From: an uncultured Bacteroidales bacterium
Lineage (GTDB): Bacteria; Bacteroidota; Bacteroidia; Bacteroidales; UBA3824
DNA length: 32,143 nt
Reading direction: 5' to 3'
Assembly (NCBI GenBank): GCA_905234655.1
Contig: CAJOJG010000064.1
Coordinates: forward strand, 1-32,143
In this document: one piece after another, positions 16,056 through 23,219 of the stretch
Numbering within the stretch: the first letter of the stretch is position 1
Layout of the letters: every line of letters begins with the position of its first letter
Position numbers and translations under genes: made by a program
Notes under the pieces: generated by a model
What the model was told of the DNA's origin: nothing
Seen by the model: only the letters and a program-made list of their open reading frames with translations
Databases searched by the model: none

Positions 16056-16252
16056 AAAAACGCAAGCAATGCACCTCTTGGCCGCTATTCCTCGACGACA
16101 ATCGTGATGTCTTTCTTCTGCCAGCCGTCCAACTTGTGCTGAATCAACTTTTGGATTTGCTGGAATGCTTTTTCTTTGGCTTTTTGGTAGTAGTTCCATG
16201 CGTCGCATTTGAGAAGCATCTTGTCGTTGCACATTGATTGAAGTTTCATCTT
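16056..16252 (-). repeat. Gene-tail repeat R4 (longest copy)
   Basis: The most complete copy. It includes the AACGCAAGCAATG segment shared with R2, the terminal-codon block shared with R1, R2 and R3, and the longer internal part shared, with a gap, by R1. All four copies have the same orientation and lie at boundaries between unrelated genes. Confidence 0.85.
16085..16249 (-). pseudogene. Orphan C-terminal coding tail within R4
   Basis: On the minus strand an open frame from ATG 16249 encodes 54 residues, starting MKLQSMCNDKMLLKCDAWNYY and ending DGWQKKDITIVVEE before TAG at 16085. The frame stays open a little further upstream (RHYFHSADK), so this looks like the end of a longer lost protein: helical, Lys/Gln-rich, with two Cys. 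It lies downstream of the terminator of the GTPase operon and has no promoter of its own. I do not recognise the parent family. It could also be a free-standing small gene. Confidence 0.5.
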
Positions 16253-16280
16253 GTCGGCGGAATGGAAGTAATGTCTGTTT

Positions 16281-16311
16281 AAAAAAAGGGCTGTGGCAGT
16301 GCCGCAGCCCT
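16281..16311 (-). terminator. Rho-independent terminator of the GTPase operon
   Basis: On the minus strand an 11-bp stem with one mismatch (16311-16301 paired with 16297-16287) and a 3-nt loop is followed by seven T residues. It lies 33 nt after the stop of the lipoprotein gene. Confidence 0.85.
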
Positions 16312-16343
16312 ACACATGATTGATGAGTTGGAATTAATGTCGT

Positions 16344-16754
16344 TTACGATAACATATCCCACCAACTATATTCCATATTTATCAAGCCGCTATCAACGAT
16401 GATTTCAATGGATATTGATTTGCTGCCTTCTTCCTCAAACACATATTTGTAGATGTGCTTAGATGAATCATACGACCAATTAGTGTCCGTCTTGACCAAT
16501 TTGTTTAGTTCTTCAATGTTTTTCTCTGACAATGGATTGTTGAGTTTCAACTTCCACGAATATGATGACCATGCGCTTGCGCTCCTTTCCATGTTGTCGC
16601 TCTTGTCAACAACTGTGTAGTCGGGCAAGTAGAAATTGGCTTCGTCGGCTATCAGCGAAGGGTCTTTGGCTATTCTGTTGTCTCCGCAAGAAACAAATGC
16701 CACGAGCAACATCACCAAAGCGATTGAAAATAGTTGGATTCTTTGTTTCATCAT
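16344..16754 (-). CDS. Putative lipoprotein, last gene of the GTPase operon
   Basis: A 136-residue protein with a lipoprotein signal: MMKQRIQLFSIALVMLLVAFVSC, with the acylated Cys at residue 23 followed by Gly-Asp. The mature part is acidic and has no recognised domain (YLPDYTVVDKSDNME, KHIYKYVFEEEG, SGLINMEYSWWDMLS). Its start overlaps the GTPase stop (ATGA), so the two are translationally coupled, which suggests an envelope partner for the GTPase. The downstream terminator confirms it as the operon end. The function is unknown. Confidence 0.8.
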   Translation of the reverse strand: MMKQRIQLFSIALVMLLVAFVSCGDNRIAKDPSLIADEANFYLPDYTVVDKSDNMERSASAWSSYSWKLKLNNPLSEKNIEELNKLVKTDTNWSYDSSKHIYKYVFEEEGSKSISIEIIVDSGLINMEYSWWDMLS

Positions 16755-18244
16755 TTTTCCTCTTCGTTTAAATCTCGCACTACATTTAGACGGTTTTCTA
16801 TTGATTTCAGACGGTTGATGTACTCGTTCAGACGGTTCAGGATCGGATTTACCGCTTTTTTGGCGTAAATCTCCTCCAACTCGCCTTTGTAGGTAAGTCG
16901 CAAGAAATGATATGCCTGAATCAGGTAAATCAATTGCTGATAGTTGACGTATGATGTATATGATTTCTTGAACTCCTGTACATATTTGGTAGGGCTGAAC
17001 GTCTTCTCGCCCGCAAATATGCCGCCACCCTCACAGCAACATTCCAAAACTTCGGAAAGCATGTTGGTAATGCGGTCGTAGAATGTTATCAACGTGGTTT
17101 TCAAATCGCCATCGTAGTTTTTTTCAATTCCGTTGAGGCAAAAACGCTCTTCAAACTTTTTCTTGATATTAGAAAAAGTCGGAAGTCCATTAGTACCGTT
17201 GCAGTTGCTATTGACTTCTTCGAGGAAATTGCGCAGATGACCGTTGACACCGTCTTTGCCCAATTTCGCTTTCAGAATCTGAAATTCTTTCGGCTCGTTT
17301 TTCTGCATATTGAGCGCGTCGTAGAAATTCTGTGCTTTGCACAAGTAGAAGTCTTGAAGAATTGTCGCCAATGCAATGTTTGGCATCACCTTGTCATTTT
17401 GGTCGCCACGTGCATCGATTACCTGCGCGTTTTGGTAGAACAGCTTTTCATGTTCGTTGAGAGGGTTGATTGCGTCAGAATTTTCATCCTTTGCGATAAA
17501 CTCTTTCAAATCAGCAACTTTGTCATCAAAAATGTCGTTGTTCTTTTTCTGATAGACAAAATAGAGTTTCTTGCCTTCAATCTGTTTTTGAAGTTCGTGC
17601 AGATAGTTGTAGTCGGATGGCGTTCCTTGGTCGGATTTCAAGAGGTACAGCACAATGTCGGCGTCATACTTCACAACGGCTTTTTTCAGATTCTCGGTGT
17701 GTTCGTCTGCGCCGCCGCTGCCGGGCATGTCGTACATGTCGGCGAAGTCCGTAAACTTCGACTGTCCTGACGTTTTTTTGTGATGCCAAACGATTTCCTC
17801 AAATGCTTCGGGATAGTTGTTTGCCTCTTTGATGAACGCAGGAAATTTGTCTGAATTTTCAAGGCTAAAATCCTCGTCGTTTCTCGTGTATGCGCCTTTC
17901 TGCGATATGAATTTGCTGAAAAACTCGTTGCTTTTCAAAAACTTGTCGAAAGCGTCGTTCCTGTCATCACCATTGATAGTGAAATTCTTCTTGAATTTGA
18001 TGTCAAGGCGCGGACGCTGCAAGTTTTCAGAAGTGTGGATTACCGCGAATGCAGTAATGGGGTCTGGACCTGTCTGTCCGCAGGTTTCGCCGAAGATTCT
18101 CTGCAAAAAAGTTGTCTTTCCGGCGGATGTTTCGCCCCAAAGCATAACTTTGATTTTACTCGACATTGAAATGCCGTTTGTCATCTTCTTGTTGTCGCCG
18201 AATTGTTTCACCTCGTCAACGATACTTCTTATCTTGTCTGACAA
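16751..18244 (-). CDS. Dynamin-like / P-loop GTPase, 5' end disrupted
   Basis: About 497 residues. The P-loop GETSAGKTT (37-45) follows a KIKVMLWG strand, and DMPGSGG (172-178) is a DxPG switch II. The guanine-specificity motif (N/T)KxD is not clear; YFVYQKKNND sits where it would be expected. The long C-terminal half is helical and Lys/Glu-rich, as in dynamin-like proteins that remodel membranes. The frame here opens only with a TTG at 18244. The same frame continues upstream through TEHLKKEYYKGLSTGIYE to a TAA at 18299-18301 and then a 40-residue N-terminus from ATG 18421. The gene therefore looks like one protein cut by a nonsense codon. Restart could occur at TTG 18244 or at Met21/Met27. 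Confidence 0.8.
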   Translation of the reverse strand: MSDKIRSIVDEVKQFGDNKKMTNGISMSSKIKVMLWGETSAGKTTFLQRIFGETCGQTGPDPITAFAVIHTSENLQRPRLDIKFKKNFTINGDDRNDAFDKFLKSNEFFSKFISQKGAYTRNDEDFSLENSDKFPAFIKEANNYPEAFEEIVWHHKKTSGQSKFTDFADMYDMPGSGGADEHTENLKKAVVKYDADIVLYLLKSDQGTPSDYNYLHELQKQIEGKKLYFVYQKKNNDIFDDKVADLKEFIAKDENSDAINPLNEHEKLFYQNAQVIDARGDQNDKVMPNIALATILQDFYLCKAQNFYDALNMQKNEPKEFQILKAKLGKDGVNGHLRNFLEEVNSNCNGTNGLPTFSNIKKKFEERFCLNGIEKNYDGDLKTTLITFYDRITNMLSEVLECCCEGGGIFAGEKTFSPTKYVQEFKKSYTSYVNYQQLIYLIQAYHFLRLTYKGELEEIYAKKAVNPILNRLNEYINRLKSIENRLNVVRDLNEEEK

Positions 18245-18298
18245 TTCATAAATGCCTGTTGACAGGCCTTTGTAGTATTCTTTTTTGAGGTGCTCTGT

Positions 18299-18421
18299 TT
18301 ATGCGTCGCCGATAGATAGTTTCAGCGTCTCGACGGCTTCGTTCAATTTGTCATCCGGCTTTGGCAAGAGACCTTGGACTCTCACCAAGTCGGAAAACAA
18401 ATCCAGTGTTGTTGTTTCCAT
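18299..18421 (-). pseudogene. N-terminal 40 codons of the GTPase gene before an in-frame stop
   Basis: ATG 18421 opens METTTLDLFSDLVRVQG and runs 40 residues to TAA at 18299-18301 (plus-strand TTA). The next codons continue in the same frame into the GTPase with no further stop. The start is 4 nt after the stop of the upstream 54-residue gene, as expected for the real operon start of the GTPase. A single base change in this codon would give an uninterrupted protein of about 556 residues. Confidence 0.65.
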
Positions 18422-18425
18422 AGTG

Positions 18426-18590
18426 TTACTGTATTTTGTCGTTCAGATTGCTTACCAATGTATCCAATGATTCGTGCAGACTTTTGCAGTCTTCGTAGTT
18501 GCTTAGTTTGACTGTTTTGTCAGTTTCCCTTGACAAAATGATTAACTTGATTTCTGATGCGGTGATTTTGCTATACGACAGCAATTCCAT
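18426..18590 (-). CDS. Small operon protein, 54 aa, unknown
   Basis: ATG 18590 to TAA 18426-18428 encodes a 54-residue protein starting MELLSYSKITASEIKLIIL and ending VSNLNDKIQ. It is predicted to be helical and has no signal peptide. It overlaps the end of the preceding 90-residue gene by 49 nt in another frame, and the GTPase start follows after 4 nt, so all lie in one transcript. No family is recognised. It may be a small partner of the GTPase. Confidence 0.55.
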   Translation of the reverse strand: MELLSYSKITASEIKLIILSRETDKTVKLSNYEDCKSLHESLDTLVSNLNDKIQ

Positions 18591-18814
18591 TCATTTCGCA
18601 TCTCCTTTTGTATCTCCAATGGGTCTTTGTCGAGGTTCAGACAGCCGAGGAAGTCTGTTAGCCCGGTGGATTTCTTGACGGGTTCTTTGGGTTGTTGCTC
18701 CAAGGCATAGCGGTACATCAAGTAATTGATGTACTGCGAAATGTCATTGAGATATTTCGTGGGTGCAGACTTCAGTTGCAGCGTAACGCTGTCGTATGTT
18801 GCTTGCGTATTCAT
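18542..18814 (-). CDS. Small DUF2281-like protein, first gene of the GTPase operon
   Basis: A 90-residue protein: MNTQATYDSVTLQLKSAPTK, then YLNDISQYINYLMYRYALEQ and TGLTDFLGCLNLDKDPLEIQKEMRNEW. The pattern (a helix ending in a YINYL segment, a linker, then FLGCLNL) resembles DUF2281/VapB-like antitoxin-type small proteins. No PIN-domain toxin follows; instead a small protein and a GTPase do. The last 15 residues overlap the next gene and may be an extension. The antitoxin resemblance is weak evidence of function. Confidence 0.6.
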   Translation of the reverse strand: MNTQATYDSVTLQLKSAPTKYLNDISQYINYLMYRYALEQQPKEPVKKSTGLTDFLGCLNLDKDPLEIQKEMRNEWNCCRIAKSPHQKSS

Positions 18815-18851
18815 GGTTTTTGCAATTGATTGTTTTCTGGGGACTCCTAAA

Positions 18852-18882
18852 TAAAACTATCTGATATTCAGTGATATACAAA
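18852..18882 (-). promoter_or_regulatory. Probable promoter of the GTPase operon
   Basis: On the minus strand, TTTG (18879-18882) and TAGTTTTA (18852-18859; one base from TAnnTTTG) are separated by 19 nt, 38 nt before the ATG at 18814. Confidence 0.45.
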
Positions 18883-18930
18883 TGAAATAATAGCGTTATT
18901 TGCTTTTATGATTGTAATATTCATAAGACA

Positions 18931-19038
18931 TTAATAGGTTTCCCATGTGCCTTCGAGTTGTTTTGACTGCATACTGTCGCAAGCAACTATTTGCAACATT
19001 GCGATTGCTGCGATGATGATAATCAAGATTTTTCTCAT
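18931..19038 (-). CDS. Truncated small lipoprotein, 35 aa
   Basis: ATG 19038 to TAA 18931-18933. A signal MRKILIIIIAAIAMLQIVAC with a lipobox Cys at residue 20 is followed by DSMQSKQLEGTWETY and a stop. The end LEGTWETY looks like the first strand of a lipocalin-like lipoprotein, so this is probably a 5' remnant of such a gene. It has a good promoter of its own. It could also be a genuine mini-lipoprotein. Confidence 0.55.
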   Translation of the reverse strand: MRKILIIIIAAIAMLQIVACDSMQSKQLEGTWETY

Positions 19039-19081
19039 TTTACTGCCGTTTTTATTTTGTTCAACATCAATTTATCGACGG

Positions 19082-19113
19082 CAAAATTAGGGCGCAAAAT
19101 GTCGAAATGCAAA
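19082..19113 (-). promoter_or_regulatory. Promoter of the small lipoprotein gene
   Basis: On the minus strand, TTTG (19110-19113) and TAATTTTG (19082-19089) are separated by 20 nt, 43 nt before the ATG at 19038. Confidence 0.55.
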
Positions 19114-19320
19114 TATTTTTTTATAATTTTCTCTGTGATTGGTGATAAGAAAATATAATAAGGGTTGTTGAGAGGAAAAACCGCCTAAATTTGACGAAAA
19201 CGGTCGTGGGGCGGGGCAGGGGACGGTTGTTAAAGAATGTTAAAGTTGCGGTTGATGCACTAAAGTGGTCGCGGATGGGGTGAAAATTGGATACCCGCGA
19301 CCGGTTTCGTGCAAAAAATG
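19114..19320. other. Intergenic region between divergent genes
   Basis: No convincing gene is seen. A long AT-rich part is followed by a GC-rich segment (about 19193-19232) containing GACGAAAACGGTCG, which also occurs in part just before repeat R2 at 14095-14109. An inverted repeat lies at 19267-19302. Confidence 0.5.
19267..19302. repeat. Inverted repeat upstream of the ATPase_2 promoter
   Basis: GGTCGCGG (19267-19274) and CCGCGACC (19295-19302) are perfect 8-bp arms with 20 nt between. The left arm and the following GGGGTGAAAA resemble GGTCGCGGAGTGGGTGAAAA at 14105-14124, beside repeat R2. It may be a REP-like remnant or a regulatory site ahead of the promoter at 19321. Confidence 0.5.
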
Positions 19321-19352
19321 TTTGGCAATTAAGGTCGAAAGTAGTATATTTG
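19321..19352 (+). promoter_or_regulatory. Promoter of the ATPase_2 gene
   Basis: TTTG (19321-19324) and TATATTTG (19345-19352) are separated by 20 nt, 20 nt before the ATG at 19373. Confidence 0.7.
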
Positions 19353-19372
19353 CAGCGTAACAATTGATGTAA

Positions 19373-20818
19373 ATGACGATGAACCAGCTATTTGTAGGTC
19401 GAGAAAAGGAACAACAGCAACTGCGTGAGTATTTGGACTCGCCGCAGTCGGAATTCATAACCGTGTACGGACGCAGACGAGTGGGCAAAACCTTTCTGAT
19501 TCAGAAAGTTGTCGGCATGGATTATGCGTTTTACGCGGCGGGGATGAATAGCGTTTCGATGAGGCTTCAACTTGCCAACTTTATGCAAGGAATCCGCAAA
19601 AAACGTCCAGACGTACCTGCCGCAGATACGTGGCTCGACGCTTTTGTGGCGTTGGAAAGTTATCTCGAATCGCTGCCCGTCGGCAAAAAAATCGTCTTCA
19701 TCGACGAAATGCCGTGGATGGACACGCCACGGAGCAATTTTATCAGCGGATTGGAGCATTTTTGGAACTCGTGGGCTTCCTGGCGCGACGATATTAAACT
19801 CATTGTCTGCGGCAGTGCTACGTCGTGGATTATCAACAATCTTATCAAAAACCGTGGCGGCCTCCACAATCGCGTTACGCACAAGATATTGGTAAAACCG
19901 TTCACGCTGAGGGAATGTAAGATGTATTTTGAGGCGCGTGGTTTCCGCCTGTCTTCCAAACAGATAGCCGAATGTTATATGGTGTTGGGCGGCGTGCCGT
20001 TCTATTTGTCGAAAATGGACAATGGCGAGAGTATACCGCAGAACATCGACCGTCTGATTTTTGCGCCCGACGGCGAACTCCACGACGAATTTCAGAGCCT
20101 TTACAATTCGCTTTACAAAAATGCCGACAATCATATCAAGATTGTAACTGCCTTGGCTACAAAGTGTAAAGGCCTTACACGTCAAGAATTGGTTAAACTG
20201 ACGCGCATCGCCGACAATGGCAAGTTTTCCACCAAACTGGAAGAATTGGAAAGTTGCGGGTTCATACGCAGTTACGAGCCGTTCGGTAATAGGCGCGGCG
20301 GATTTGGCACTGTCCAGAGCCCCGACACACTCTTTCAACTCGTGGATCCCTTCACGCTTTTTTATTTCCAAGTGATGCGCAAGACGGATTCCAAGGATCC
20401 CAATTATTGGACCAACAATCAGAAGTCGCACGTTTTCAGCACGTGGAGCGGGTTTTCGTTTGAGATGCTCTGCCTCAACCACGCCGAGCAAATCAAGATG
20501 GCGTTGGGCATTTCGGGCATTACTGCCAATGTCTGTTCGTGGTTTGGCAAGGGCGAAAGGCGTTCCGCGCAGATTGACATGCTAATCGACCGCGCCGACA
20601 ATGCCGTCAACATTTGCGAAATGAAGTTTTACAACAATCCTTATGCCCTGACCGCCCGCGACGAGGACGACATAGAGCGCAAAATATCCACTTTCCTCGA
20701 ATCCACCGGCACCGACAAGACTGTAATCCTCACAATGGTCACGGTAAAGGGCATCGAGAAAAATGAACATTCAGGTTGTGTGCAGAAGGAGGTGGTGCTG
20801 GATGCGTTGTTTTGCTGA
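19373..20818 (+). CDS. ATP-binding protein, ATPase_2 with C-terminal nuclease-like domain
   Basis: A 481-residue protein of the archaeal-type ATPase/DUF234-like family. It starts NQLFVGREKEQQQLREYL and has Walker A GRRRVGKT (33-40), Walker B IVFIDEMPWMD near 104-114 and a sensor-like IVCGSATSW. A winged-helix segment follows (GLTRQELVKLTRIADNGKFS). The C-terminal domain has AQIDMLIDR then NICEMKFY, a PD-(D/E)XK-like D...ExK pattern. Such proteins are widespread in Bacteroidota accessory DNA and their role is unknown. It has its own promoter, and the next gene has another. The ATG at 19373 is used; a second in-frame ATG lies at 19379. Confidence 0.92.
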   Translation: MTMNQLFVGREKEQQQLREYLDSPQSEFITVYGRRRVGKTFLIQKVVGMDYAFYAAGMNSVSMRLQLANFMQGIRKKRPDVPAADTWLDAFVALESYLESLPVGKKIVFIDEMPWMDTPRSNFISGLEHFWNSWASWRDDIKLIVCGSATSWIINNLIKNRGGLHNRVTHKILVKPFTLRECKMYFEARGFRLSSKQIAECYMVLGGVPFYLSKMDNGESIPQNIDRLIFAPDGELHDEFQSLYNSLYKNADNHIKIVTALATKCKGLTRQELVKLTRIADNGKFSTKLEELESCGFIRSYEPFGNRRGGFGTVQSPDTLFQLVDPFTLFYFQVMRKTDSKDPNYWTNNQKSHVFSTWSGFSFEMLCLNHAEQIKMALGISGITANVCSWFGKGERRSAQIDMLIDRADNAVNICEMKFYNNPYALTARDEDDIERKISTFLESTGTDKTVILTMVTVKGIEKNEHSGCVQKEVVLDALFC

Positions 20819-20869
20819 CTTTCCCCCTAAAAAAACTTTATTTTTTTCCGCAATTTCCAGAAAATTTTG

Positions 20870-20877
20870 TATGTTTG
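20870..20877 (+). promoter_or_regulatory. -7 box of the small membrane protein / P-type ATPase operon
   Basis: TATGTTTG lies 36 nt before the ATG at 20914. It supports the start at 20914 rather than an upstream in-frame start inside the previous gene. Confidence 0.55.
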
Positions 20878-20913
20878 CAATCCAAAATTTCAATTAATAA
20901 AACACAAAGGATT

Positions 20914-21147
20914 ATGTTCAAGAATATGTCAAAATTGGGAATCTTTTTCCTGGGTGCTGCGGCCGGCGTCGTTGTGACGGCGTTGTTGCGCACCGAAACC
21001 GCCAAGAAAGCCATCGCCAAAGTAATCGGCGCAGGCATGGAAATCAAGGACAAGGCCACCGAGTACGTGGAGACTGTCAAGGAGGGCGCCGAAGACGTTG
21101 CAGCCGAGGCTCGCGAGGCCAAGGAGGAAAAGGCAGATGAAATATAA
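20914..21147 (+). CDS. Small YtxH/PacL-like membrane protein
   Basis: A 77-residue protein with one N-terminal hydrophobic helix (LGIFFLGAAAGVVVTALL), then a long charged amphipathic helix rich in Lys, Glu and Ala (KDKATEYVETVKEGAEDVAA, EAREAKEEKADE). This is the YtxH-like layout. The gene overlaps the start of the P-type ATPase by 11 nt, so the two proteins are made together. In mycobacteria, small DUF1490 proteins (PacL) with a membrane helix and Glu/Ala-rich tail are encoded just before P1B ATPases and act with them. The layout here is similar, but the C-terminal metal-binding Asp/His motif of PacL is absent. The partnership is inferred from overlap. Confidence 0.8.
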   Translation: MFKNMSKLGIFFLGAAAGVVVTALLRTETAKKAIAKVIGAGMEIKDKATEYVETVKEGAEDVAAEAREAKEEKADEI

Positions 21148-23215
21148 AATCGTCCACAGCCTTCCCGGGCGCGTGAGGGTGAGGTACAACCGCTACTCGC
21201 TCTCCGACCGTCAGGCCGCGCTCGTCAAAGTGGTCTTGGAATCCAAAGAGGGCATCACCTCGGCGGAGGTCAACACTTTTTCGGGCGGCATCCTGATACG
21301 CTACAAGGGCATCTCGGAGGCTCAGGCGGTGGGATACGTCGGCGGGCTTGACAAGTCGGTGCTCGAAAACCGCGAGCTCCTCGCCACCGTCGCCGCGCCG
21401 TCAGCCAACGAGAGCCTCCTCGGCACGTTGACGTGGATGGTAATAAGGCATTATCTGAAAAAACTTTTGCCGTTCCCGATACGCCGAGCGTTGCATTTCA
21501 TAGGCATTGCGCCACGTCTCGTGCAGGGCGTCAAGTCGGTGGCTGGCGGAAGATTTTTCTGCGCCGACACACTCGACGCCACGGCGTTGGGGTTGTCGTT
21601 TTTTAAGGGCAACATCAATACCACCGGCTCCGTGTCGTTCCTTCTCAACGTCGGCGAAGTGCTTGAGGAATACACCAAGCGCAAGTCGTTCGACAACCTC
21701 GCGTTGAGCATGCTCAATGCCGACGAGCTTGTGAGCGTCATTCAAGACGACGGACAGGAAGTGCAGGTCTCGTCCCAACTCTTGAAGACCGGCGACCGCG
21801 TGATATGCCGCATGGGTGGCGTAATTCCCGCCGACGGCACTGTCATCGACGGCCTCGCGATGGTCAACCAAGCCTCGATGACCGGCGAGTCGTTGCCCGT
21901 CGAGAAGAAGAAAGGCTCTGGCGTGTTTGCATCTACAATCGTCGAGGAAGGCGAAATCATGTTCCGCGTCAAGAACGCCGGCGGCGAGACCCGCGTCAAC
22001 AAGATTGTGTCGATGATAGACCGCTCCCAAAACTTGAAGGCCGCCTCCCAAATCTCCGCCGAGCGCATAGCCGACAGCCTTGTGAAGTACAACTTCATGT
22101 TGGCGGGCGCAACATACCTGATTACGAGGGATTTCACTAAGGCGATGTCAACGCTTTTGGTGGATTATTCGTGCGCGATGAAACTCTCCGCGCCCATCTG
22201 TGTACTCTCCGCAATGCGCGACTGCGCCAAGGAGGGCATCATCGTCAAGGGCGGCAAGTTCATCGAGGAACTTTCACGCGCAGATACGTTTGTGTTCGAC
22301 AAGACCGGCACGTTGACGGAATCCAACCCGCGTGTGTCGCGTATAATTCCCTTCGACGGTCGCTCGGAGGACGAGATGCTCAAGCTCGTTGCCTGTCTCG
22401 AAGAACATTTCCCTCATTCGCTTGCCCGCGCCGTGGTCAACGAGGCCAAGCGTCGCGGCATCACCCACGAGGAGGAACACACGAAGGTTGAGTACGTGCT
22501 TGCCCACGGCATCGCTTCCACGCTCAACGGTCAAAAACTTTGCGTCGGCAGTGCGCATTTCATCTTTGACGACGAGCATATCCCGATGCCCGACACGCTC
22601 CCGGAGACCATCGACGCACTTGCCGCCGACGGCGATTCGGTGCTGTATTTCTCTGAGGGCGACCATCTTGCGGGCGTCATCGCCATCAAGGATTTTATCC
22701 GCGAGGAGTCCGTCATGGCTGTCGCGGAGTTGAAGAAGTTGGGAGTTAAAAACATCGTCATGATTACCGGCGACGGCGAGCGCACGGCTGCGGCTGTGGC
22801 GCGTCAGGCTGGCATCACGGAGTATATTTCGCAGGCGTTGCCCGACACCAAGGTCGATTACATCAAGCGCATGCGCTCCGAGGGGCACATCGTGGCGATG
22901 ATTGGCGACGGCATCAACGACGCTCCCGCACTCGCCGAGGCCAACATCGGCATTGCGATGGGCAAGGCGTCGTCTATCGCGTCGGAGACTGCGGACATCA
23001 TGCTGCCCGACGACGGATTGCAGTCGCTCCCGCGCCTCAAGGCCATCGGCTCCAACCTCGCGTCGCGCATCACTGGCAACAACAAGGTAATCATCGGTGT
23101 CAATTCTGCCCTCATCCTCGGCGGCATCACCGGTCTTGTCCCCAACGCCACCGCCGCTTTGCTACACAACACCACGACGGTTGTTGTGGGAATGAACGCG
23201 ATGAGGGAGATGTAA
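21137..23215 (+). CDS. Heavy-metal-type (P1B-like) P-type ATPase, atypical metal site
   Basis: A 692-residue pump. The N-terminal 60 residues (KIVHSLPGRVRVRY...GGILIRYKG) have an HMA-like pattern without the CxxC metal motif. It then has TGES (249-252), the phosphorylation site DKTGTLTE with Asp388, the variant HP-loop EEHFPHSLARAVV (about 422-434) and GDGINDAPAL. The transmembrane metal motif, usually CPC or SPC, reads YSCAMKLSAP (344-353), so no Pro precedes the Cys. This suggests a metal other than Cu+ or Zn2+, perhaps Mn2+, but that is inference. The start at 21137 overlaps the small membrane gene and has GAGGAAAAGG upstream. Its stop is 4 nt from the convergent hrpB stop. Confidence 0.92.
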   Translation: MKYKIVHSLPGRVRVRYNRYSLSDRQAALVKVVLESKEGITSAEVNTFSGGILIRYKGISEAQAVGYVGGLDKSVLENRELLATVAAPSANESLLGTLTWMVIRHYLKKLLPFPIRRALHFIGIAPRLVQGVKSVAGGRFFCADTLDATALGLSFFKGNINTTGSVSFLLNVGEVLEEYTKRKSFDNLALSMLNADELVSVIQDDGQEVQVSSQLLKTGDRVICRMGGVIPADGTVIDGLAMVNQASMTGESLPVEKKKGSGVFASTIVEEGEIMFRVKNAGGETRVNKIVSMIDRSQNLKAASQISAERIADSLVKYNFMLAGATYLITRDFTKAMSTLLVDYSCAMKLSAPICVLSAMRDCAKEGIIVKGGKFIEELSRADTFVFDKTGTLTESNPRVSRIIPFDGRSEDEMLKLVACLEEHFPHSLARAVVNEAKRRGITHEEEHTKVEYVLAHGIASTLNGQKLCVGSAHFIFDDEHIPMPDTLPETIDALAADGDSVLYFSEGDHLAGVIAIKDFIREESVMAVAELKKLGVKNIVMITGDGERTAAAVARQAGITEYISQALPDTKVDYIKRMRSEGHIVAMIGDGINDAPALAEANIGIAMGKASSIASETADIMLPDDGLQSLPRLKAIGSNLASRITGNNKVIIGVNSALILGGITGLVPNATAALLHNTTTVVVGMNAMREM

Positions 23216-23219
23216 TGGT

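Noticed and set aside
13457..16252. R1-R4 as a CRISPR array or integron attC sites
   Set aside because: Copies are of unequal length, spaced by whole genes, encode a protein tail and lack attC-like symmetry. No cas or integrase gene is present.
19388..20491. 367-residue open frame antisense to the ATPase_2 gene
   Set aside because: The sense frame has clear Walker motifs and a promoter. The antisense product is His/Arg-rich without domains.
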